This document shows, piece after piece, positions 1 through 5,870 of a stretch of 5,870 nt of DNA (positions are counted from its first letter, which is position 1; every line of letters begins with the position of its first letter). The stretch covers positions 1 through 5,870 of the forward strand of contig JAGREF010000296.1 in NCBI GenBank assembly GCA_020446665.1, in the 5' to 3' direction. The notes beneath the pieces are model-generated. The model was not told the origin of the DNA, did no database searches, and saw nothing but the letters and a program-made list of their open reading frames with translations. The translations under genes were made by a program, and so were the position numbers. This stretch comes from Sphingomonadaceae bacterium. GTDB taxonomy: Bacteria > Pseudomonadota > Alphaproteobacteria > Sphingomonadales > Sphingomonadaceae.

Positions 1-2
1 GC

Positions 3-2104
<2,102 letters not shown>

Positions 2105-2118
2105 CTAGGGTCTTTCCC

Positions 2119-2805
2119 ATGGCCGAGATCCAGCACCCCTACCCCCGCTTGCCAGAGCTTTCAGACGATGAGCGCATTGCCCGTGCGCAGGCCGCCCTTG
2201 AAACGCTGCGCACACGCCGATCCTGCCGCGCCTTTGCTGCAACGCCGGTACCACGGGCGATAATCGAAGCGGCGATCTGTGCCGCCGGTACTGCGCCCAA
2301 TGGTGCGAACCACCAGCCCTGGCATTTTGCCGTGATCGGCTCTCCAGAGAAAAAGCGCGCAATCCGCGAAGCGGCCGAAGCGGAAGAGCGCCGTTTTTAC
2401 GGCGCCGATGGCGATGCGCCAAAGGCTGGCACGGAATGGCTTGGCGCGCTGGCACCACTCGGCACGGATGATCAGAAGCCATTTCTTGAGACCGCGCCCT
2501 GGCTGATCGTCTGCTTTGCCCAGCGCAAGGGCGGGATTGCCGAAGACGGGCAGGCGCAGAATTACTACGTGAATGAAAGCGTCGGCATTGCTTGCGGAAT
2601 GCTGATTGCCACCTTGCATGAGGCTGGTCTGGCCACGCTGACCCACACGCCCAGCCCGATGGGCTTTCTGCGCCAGATTTGCGGCAGGCCGGAATGGGAA
2701 AAGCCGTTGATGATCATAGTCGTGGGGCACCCGGCCGCAGGTGCGACCGTGCCCGACCATGCCTTGCACAAAAAGCCGCTGGAGCAGATTACCAGCTGGC
2801 TTTGA
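2119..2805 (+). CDS. Nitroreductase-superfamily FMN flavoprotein, iodotyrosine deiodinase (IYD)-like
   Basis: This cytosolic flavoprotein of 228 residues belongs to the nitroreductase fold, which binds FMN and normally works as a dimer. The N-terminal RRSCR motif (residues 33-37) is the FMN phosphate-binding block. [15 protein letters not shown] (56-70) is typical of the IYD branch. [12 protein letters not shown] (149-160), THTPSP (175-180) and a C-terminal VPD followed by KKPLEQI also resemble animal IYD. E90, Y94 and K120 fall where human IYD has Glu157, Tyr161 and Lys182, which grip the zwitterion of halotyrosine; that mapping is by eye from memory. The start is ATG 2119, with AGGG (2107-2110) eight bases upstream; an in-frame TTG at 2083 would overlap the preceding gene and lacks support. 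No signal peptide or transmembrane anchor is seen, unlike the animal enzyme. The family is secure; dehalogenation of tyrosine versus general nitro or quinone reduction is unproven. Confidence 0.9.
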   Translation: MAEIQHPYPRLPELSDDERIARAQAALETLRTRRSCRAFAATPVPRAIIEAAICAAGTAPNGANHQPWHFAVIGSPEKKRAIREAAEAEERRFYGADGDAPKAGTEWLGALAPLGTDDQKPFLETAPWLIVCFAQRKGGIAEDGQAQNYYVNESVGIACGMLIATLHEAGLATLTHTPSPMGFLRQICGRPEWEKPLMIIVVGHPAAGATVPDHALHKKPLEQITSWL

Positions 2806-2808
2806 GGA

Positions 2809-3651
2809 TCAGGCCGCTGCCAGTTCCTTGCGCGGGGCGAGCAAGTCGAAGGGATCAATGCCCTTCGCCCGCCATTGCTCATGGCATTGCTGGTAAAGCT
2901 TCGGCGGCTGAATGTTCAGGCTGTGGCGCGCTTCCTCCAGCGGCCGTGCAAGCAAATCGCGGATCGACATCTCCGCAACGCGCGGACAGGCCTTGCCCAG
3001 CTTCTGCCCTTCGCGCACGGCAGCGATGACCGGCGCTCCTTCGGCAAAATTCTTCTTCATGTGCAGCGCCCCGGCATAGGCGATGAAGAGATTACCCAGC
3101 CCGCCATTCTGGCCATGGCTGAAAGCCAGCACGCATTGCTCGCCCAGCGCATCGCGGCTGTAGCCGGTCAGCACATGCAGCAGATCATGCGTGTCGCGAT
3201 AGCGGTTGATATACCAGTCAAACAGATCGCCATATTTCGGCCGGTCCGCCTGAAACTTGTCATATTCTTCCACCAGTCCGACCGCCGTCAGCCCCTGGCT
3301 TTCCATGAAGTGCAGATAGGCGTGCGCCACGCTCCCTTCTGGCAGCCTGCGCAAGGCGTCATGATCGTCGAGAAGGACAGGCAGATAAGGTTCGCACTCG
3401 CGAATGCGCTGCCCCGCTGCGCTCAGCACAAAGCGGCGTGAACGCTCGTCCAGATCGCGCGAAGGCAGGGCTTCGAAAATCTTGAACACCTCTTCGGTGT
3501 TTTCCTTGTCTTTCAGCAGCTCGCGGAAATGGTGCCACGCCTTGAACGGGCGCAGCTTCAGACGTTCGCGATCCGGGTGGAACACCAGCATGCCATCGGG
3601 CGCAGTCATTGCGACCGGGCTGGCCAGTTCAGGGGGTGATGCGTCGCTCAT
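2809..3651 (-). CDS. coq4: Ubiquinone biosynthesis protein COQ4 homologue
   Basis: This 280-residue protein is a COQ4-family member. In eukaryotes COQ4 is a zinc-binding factor of coenzyme Q synthesis, associated with the COQ complex and linked to C1 decarboxylation of the ring; some alphaproteobacteria carry homologues. The hallmark HDxxH(x11)E metal site is present: H155, D156, H159 and E171, in the stretch reading DTHDLLHVLTGYS. Flanking family blocks are YLHFMESQGL, Y-DLFDWYINRYRDTHD and the GNLFIAYAGALH helix. About 20 low-complexity N-terminal residues precede the first conserved block. I chose ATG 3651; a TTG at 3660 adds three residues and an ATG at 3609 would remove fourteen. GGAAG sits unusually close to ATG 3651, so the exact start is uncertain. 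It lies 61 bp downstream of serB on the same strand, so it could be co-transcribed or use its own promoter in that gap, where a lone TTAACC half-site (minus strand) is visible. Identification is strong; the exact bacterial role is inferred. Confidence 0.9.
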   Translation of the reverse strand: MSDASPPELASPVAMTAPDGMLVFHPDRERLKLRPFKAWHHFRELLKDKENTEEVFKIFEALPSRDLDERSRRFVLSAAGQRIRECEPYLPVLLDDHDALRRLPEGSVAHAYLHFMESQGLTAVGLVEEYDKFQADRPKYGDLFDWYINRYRDTHDLLHVLTGYSRDALGEQCVLAFSHGQNGGLGNLFIAYAGALHMKKNFAEGAPVIAAVREGQKLGKACPRVAEMSIRDLLARPLEEARHSLNIQPPKLYQQCHEQWRAKGIDPFDLLAPRKELAAA

Positions 3652-3712
3652 GGCTTCCAACTAACTGCTGACAATGATGTAAGCATAGCGGAAGGTGGTT
3701 AACGCGCCAAGC

Positions 3713-4597
3713 CTATCCGGCAACCCATTCGCTTTGAGCGATGCCGAGCAGCTGCAGGACAGAGGTAAGGTCACCCAGATCGACAGAGCCATTCGCAGCA
3801 GAACGGGCCTTGGGCTTTGCGCGATAGGCGATGCCATATGTCGCGACCTGCAACATGGGAATGTCATTCGCCCCGTCACCGGTCGCCAGCGATGCGATCC
3901 CCTCGCCCAGCAATGCGGCTTCTTCTTCAAGCACTTTCTGCTTCACGGAACTATCCGTGATGGCCCCCACCAATCCGCCCGTCAGCATGCCATCGGCCAC
4001 TTCCAGACGATTGCCGACCACGCGTTCGAAACCGAGCATTTCTGCCACCGGGTCCGCAAAATGATGGAACCCGCCAGTCACCAGCACAGTCTTGCAGCCA
4101 TGTTTGCGCAGCGTCGCGACGAGTGTTCGGGCACCCTCCATCGGGCGGATGCGTTCGGCCAGGCACTGGTTGATTGCCCCTTCTTCAAGGCCCCGGAGCA
4201 AGCCGACACGTTCGCGCAGTGCGGATTCGAAATCCAGCTCGCCCTGCATGGCGCGTTCGGTGATGTCAGCGATCTTGTCCTTCAGCCCGGCATAATCGGC
4301 CAGTTCGTCAATGCATTCCTGCCCGATCATGGTCGAATCCATGTCCGACACGAAAAGCTGCGGCACACGCGGCTCATGGTCAGTCACCAGCATGTCTGAC
4401 GGGCAGAAATGCGCATCCAGCACCGCACGAAGCCGCTGCGGATCACCGTCAGTCAGGGAAATTTGCAGCAGATCTCGGCCCGCGTTGAGCATTTGCGCCT
4501 GCGCGACAGCCATGCCCTCGCCTTCCAATCCGGCGATTGCGGCATCGAGCCGACTTTCAAGGCTGGCCTTCTCTGCTATCAGCCGGGCTATGAGCAC
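3713..4597 (-). CDS. serB: Phosphoserine phosphatase SerB
   Basis: SerB removes phosphate from O-phospho-L-serine, the last step of L-serine synthesis, in the cytosol. It is a HAD-superfamily hydrolase. Using a GTG start at 4597 (294 residues), the catalytic motif DMDST places the nucleophile at D85 and the acid/base at D87; VTGGF at 173-177 is motif II; K219 in the SVKQK stretch is the likely motif III lysine; and [10 protein letters not shown] carries the Mg-binding D241 and D245. ECIDELAD just after motif I is the SerB cap signature. The N-terminal ~80 residues form the divergent ACT-like part usual for proteobacterial SerB. The start was chosen because GGAG on the minus strand (4609-4606) lies 8 bases ahead of this GTG and the N-terminus then reads MLIARLIAE. 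An ATG at 4633 is the alternative, adding 12 residues, but has no ribosome site. Identity is secure; the start is moderately secure. Confidence 0.94.
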   Translation of the reverse strand: MLIARLIAEKASLESRLDAAIAGLEGEGMAVAQAQMLNAGRDLLQISLTDGDPQRLRAVLDAHFCPSDMLVTDHEPRVPQLFVSDMDSTMIGQECIDELADYAGLKDKIADITERAMQGELDFESALRERVGLLRGLEEGAINQCLAERIRPMEGARTLVATLRKHGCKTVLVTGGFHHFADPVAEMLGFERVVGNRLEVADGMLTGGLVGAITDSSVKQKVLEEEAALLGEGIASLATGDGANDIPMLQVATYGIAYRAKPKARSAANGSVDLGDLTSVLQLLGIAQSEWVAG

Positions 4598-5537
4598 TGG
4601 GGAAACTCCAAGATTGAATGAGGTCGCGCTCATTGCAGGGCCGACCGCCAGCGGCAAGAGCGATTGTGCCGTTGATCTCGCACTTGCTCTGGAAAAGCAG
4701 GGCCGGCGGGCGGTCGTGCTGAATGCGGACAGCGCGCAGGTCTATGCCGATCTGTCCGTGCTGAGCGCGCGCCCCTCGCCGGACGAGATGCGCGGGATTG
4801 AACATCGCCTGTTCGGTGCGTGGGACGGGGCAAGCGCATGCTCTGCGGCGGATTGGGCGGCAGCGGCGAAGCGGGAGATCGCTCAGCTGCATAGTGAAGG
4901 CGCAGTGCCTGTGCTTGTGGGTGGAACCGGCCTCTATCTGCGGACCTTGCTGGACGGGATCGCGCCGGTCCCTGAAATTGATCCCGCGATCCGGGCTGAA
5001 GTAAGGGCTATGCCGCAGTCGCTGGCGCGGGCTGCTCTGGAGGCGGAAGATCCCGACGCTGCCATCCGCCTCGCCCCCGCTGATATGGCGCGGACCTGCC
5101 GCGCGCTGGAAGTCGTTCGCTCAACCGGGCAGACGCTTTCCTGTTGGCAGACGCGCAAGGAAGGCGGGATTGGCGATGAGATTGTGCTCCATCCCCTGAT
5201 CCTGCTCCCGCCGCGCGAATGGCTGTATGAGCGTTGTGACCGGCGTTTCGCCTTGATGCTCGAAGCCGGAGCGATTGAAGAAGTCCGGGCCTTGCTCGCC
5301 CGCCAGCTGGACCCCGCCCTGCCCGTCATGCGCGCCATCGGGGTGCCGGAGATCGTCTTGTGGCTGACTGGTGAAACATCGCGTGAGGCCATGATCGCTG
5401 CGGGGCAACAGGCCACCCGCAATTATGCCAAGCGCCAATATACCTGGTTCCGCCGTCAACCGCCGGATGAGTGGCCGCGCAATGAGTCAGAAAAATGTGA
5501 TATTGAGCATTATTTCGCAACTTTATTACACCATTAA
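4590..5537 (+). CDS. miaA: tRNA dimethylallyltransferase MiaA
   Basis: MiaA transfers the dimethylallyl group from DMAPP to N6 of A37 in tRNAs that read codons starting with U. From ATG 4590 it has 315 residues, close to E. coli MiaA (316). The P-loop GPTASGKS is at 17-24; NADSAQVY (45-52) is the DSxQxY substrate block, with Asp47 the expected catalytic residue; VGGTGLY is at 110-116; then come the CRALEV block, [17 protein letters not shown] and the C-terminal [12 protein letters not shown] signature. The frame is open far upstream to 4311, but that extension is antisense to serB and has no family similarity. ATG 4590 overlaps the serB start by 8 bp. TTG 4614, with GGGGA ten bases upstream, is the alternative and would begin [11 protein letters not shown]. 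The last ~15 residues are encoded by conspicuously AT-rich DNA with TTA codons. Identity is secure; the start is uncertain. Confidence 0.94.
   Translation: MSTGETPRLNEVALIAGPTASGKSDCAVDLALALEKQGRRAVVLNADSAQVYADLSVLSARPSPDEMRGIEHRLFGAWDGASACSAADWAAAAKREIAQLHSEGAVPVLVGGTGLYLRTLLDGIAPVPEIDPAIRAEVRAMPQSLARAALEAEDPDAAIRLAPADMARTCRALEVVRSTGQTLSCWQTRKEGGIGDEIVLHPLILLPPREWLYERCDRRFALMLEAGAIEEVRALLARQLDPALPVMRAIGVPEIVLWLTGETSREAMIAAGQQATRNYAKRQYTWFRRQPPDEWPRNESEKCDIEHYFATLLHH
4606..4609 (-). promoter_or_regulatory. Shine-Dalgarno site deciding the serB start
   Basis: GGAG on the minus strand, 8 bases upstream of GTG 4597. It supports the shorter SerB over the ATG at 4633, which has no purine-rich site ahead of it. 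The site lies inside the first codons of miaA on the other strand. Confidence 0.5.
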
Positions 5538-5540
5538 GGG

Positions 5541-5569
5541 TTGACAGGTTATATAATGACCGACTAACC
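5541..5569 (+). promoter_or_regulatory. Probable ilvB promoter
   Basis: A perfect TTGACA (5541-5546) and a perfect TATAAT (5552-5557) occur just after the miaA stop in AT-rich DNA, but only 5 bases apart, so they cannot be the two halves of one sigma70-type promoter. Either TATAAT is the -10 with a weak upstream -35, placing the start of transcription near 5564, or TTGACA is the -35 with a weak -10 around ACTAAC (5563-5568), as in the degenerate -10 elements of alphaproteobacterial housekeeping promoters. Both readings put the RNA start just before the leader helices. The location is reasonable; the exact promoter is unresolved. Confidence 0.5.
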
Positions 5570-5652
5570 GCCTCCAACCGCCGGGTTGCTTCCGGCACCG
5601 AGATAATGGAGAGGCGACCCGGTACGAACCATTCGTGCCGGGTCGGTTTTTT
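5569..5652 (+). promoter_or_regulatory. Structured 5' leader of ilvB, putative transcription attenuator
   Basis: The leader can fold two ways. Form one has an outer helix CGCCTC (5569-5574) with GAGGCG (5611-5616), enclosing a hairpin GCCGG (5580-5584) with CCGGC (5592-5596), and leaves the terminator nearly intact. Form two pairs CCGGGTTG (5581-5588) with CGACCCGG (5615-5622), eight base pairs with one G-U. This removes the 5' arm of the terminator and breaks the inner hairpin, so it would act as an antiterminator. The gene downstream makes acetolactate synthase, a classic attenuation target. I found no leader peptide rich in Ile, Val or Leu codons. Pairings were read by eye, without energy calculation. 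Confidence 0.5.
5615..5652 (+). terminator. Intrinsic terminator upstream of ilvB (attenuator or miaA terminator)
   Basis: A 14-bp stem pairs 5615-5628 with 5632-5645, with one T-G wobble (5623-5637) and a short CCA loop. It is followed by G and then six T (5647-5652). The lower stem is GC-rich (GACCCGG with CCGGGTC). This is a textbook rho-independent terminator. It would also end transcripts coming from miaA, but only 26 bases separate it from the ilvB start, too little for a full ilvB promoter plus ribosome site. That argues it sits inside the ilvB transcript. Confidence 0.88.
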
Positions 5653-5678
5653 CCGGCAAGTTGAAGAAGGAATTTGCA

Positions 5679-5870
5679 GTGGCCGAGGAACGCAGCGGCG
5701 CCGCCATATTGGTTGAAAGTCTGGTCAAGCAGGGGGTCGAATTCGTGTTCGGCTATCCCGGCGGGGCTGTGCTGCCAATCTATGACGAGTTGTTCGAAGA
5801 CCAGCGCATCCGCCACATCCTTGTTCGCCAGGAAGGTGGCGCTGCCCATGCCGCTGAAGGCTATGCCCGC
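5679..5870 (+). CDS. ilvB: Acetolactate synthase large subunit, biosynthetic (3' partial)
   Basis: The first 64 codons of a thiamine-diphosphate-dependent acetolactate synthase, which condenses pyruvate with pyruvate or 2-oxobutyrate at the first common step of Val, Leu and Ile synthesis. [14 protein letters not shown] (25-38) is the N-terminal AHAS block. [15 protein letters not shown] (50-64) holds the conserved Glu (E52) that activates the cofactor. This block more commonly reads RHEQ-A, so Gln51 and Gly53 are departures at usually His and Gln positions. The start is GTG 5679, with AAGGA (5667-5671) seven bases upstream; an in-frame TTG at 5661 lacks a site. The rest of the gene lies outside the window, and a small regulatory subunit gene (ilvN/ilvH) would be expected next. 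The strong terminator in its leader suggests attenuation control. The block could belong to a close relative such as a catabolic enzyme, but the upstream attenuator favours the biosynthetic one. Confidence 0.93.
   Translation, partial: MAEERSGAAILVESLVKQGVEFVFGYPGGAVLPIYDELFEDQRIRHILVRQEGGAAHAAEGYAR

Noticed and set aside
2161..2769. A 202-codon open frame on - opposite the nitroreductase.
   Set aside because: Shadow frame caused by GC-rich codon use; no motif or supported start.
2875..3441. A 188-codon open frame on + opposite coq4.
   Set aside because: Shadow of the COQ4 frame, which carries the HDxxHx11E site; the + frame shows no family signature.
3652..3712. CtrA-type site in the serB-coq4 gap.
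   Set aside because: Only one TTAACC half-site is visible on the minus strand; the second half at the expected spacing is absent.
3695..4399. A 234-codon open frame on + opposite serB.
   Set aside because: It mirrors the serB codons, has no recognisable motif, and lies over the well-conserved HAD motifs on the other strand.
4311..4589. A 93-codon N-terminal extension of the miaA frame.
   Set aside because: It is antisense to the conserved serB coding region, low in complexity (Ser/Arg-rich), and gives a MiaA far longer than the family. The conserved P-loop begins just after ATG 4590.
5556..5567. Tiny frame ATG-ACC-GAC-TAA as an ilvB leader peptide.
   Set aside because: It has three codons, no Ile/Val/Leu, overlaps the TATAAT hexamer, has no ribosome site, and ends before the helices it would need to control.
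5606..5716. A 36-codon frame starting ATGGAGAGG and reading through the terminator into ilvB.
   Set aside because: Arg-rich without branched-chain runs, no good ribosome site, and it overlaps the ilvB start in another frame. It looks like chance.

Overview
The window reads as a stretch of chromosome from a GC-rich alphaproteobacterium, most likely order Sphingomonadales (Erythrobacter/Novosphingobium-like). This is inferred from protein flavour, GC-rich codon use, a bacterial COQ4 homologue and the gene set; no rRNA or other marker gene is present. I see no transfer signatures, mobile elements, tRNAs or CRISPR arrays.

Layout: (1) the C-terminal four-fifths of purL (+), entering from the left edge; (2) a small membrane protein of the DUF6122 type (+), starting 2 bp after purL; (3) a nitroreductase-superfamily flavoprotein (+) of the iodotyrosine deiodinase (IYD)-like branch, 14 bp further on. 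These three look like one transcription unit. (4) coq4 (-) converges on the nitroreductase with 3 bp between the stop codons. (5) serB (-) lies upstream of coq4 in the same orientation, with a 61 bp gap. (6) miaA (+) diverges from serB, and the two 5' ends abut or overlap, so no conventional intergenic promoter region exists. (7) A 141 bp leader separates miaA from ilvB. It holds promoter-like hexamers, two upstream helices and a strong intrinsic terminator. (8) The first 64 codons of ilvB (+) run off the right edge.

The core genes are housekeeping metabolism: purine synthesis (purL), ubiquinone synthesis (coq4), serine synthesis (serB), tRNA A37 modification (miaA) and branched-chain amino acids (ilvB). 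I see no wholly new multi-gene system. The two places most worth a second look are the ilvB leader, which has the architecture of a transcription attenuator but no visible leader peptide, and the nitroreductase, which appears to keep the Glu/Tyr/Lys set that animal IYD uses to hold halotyrosine.
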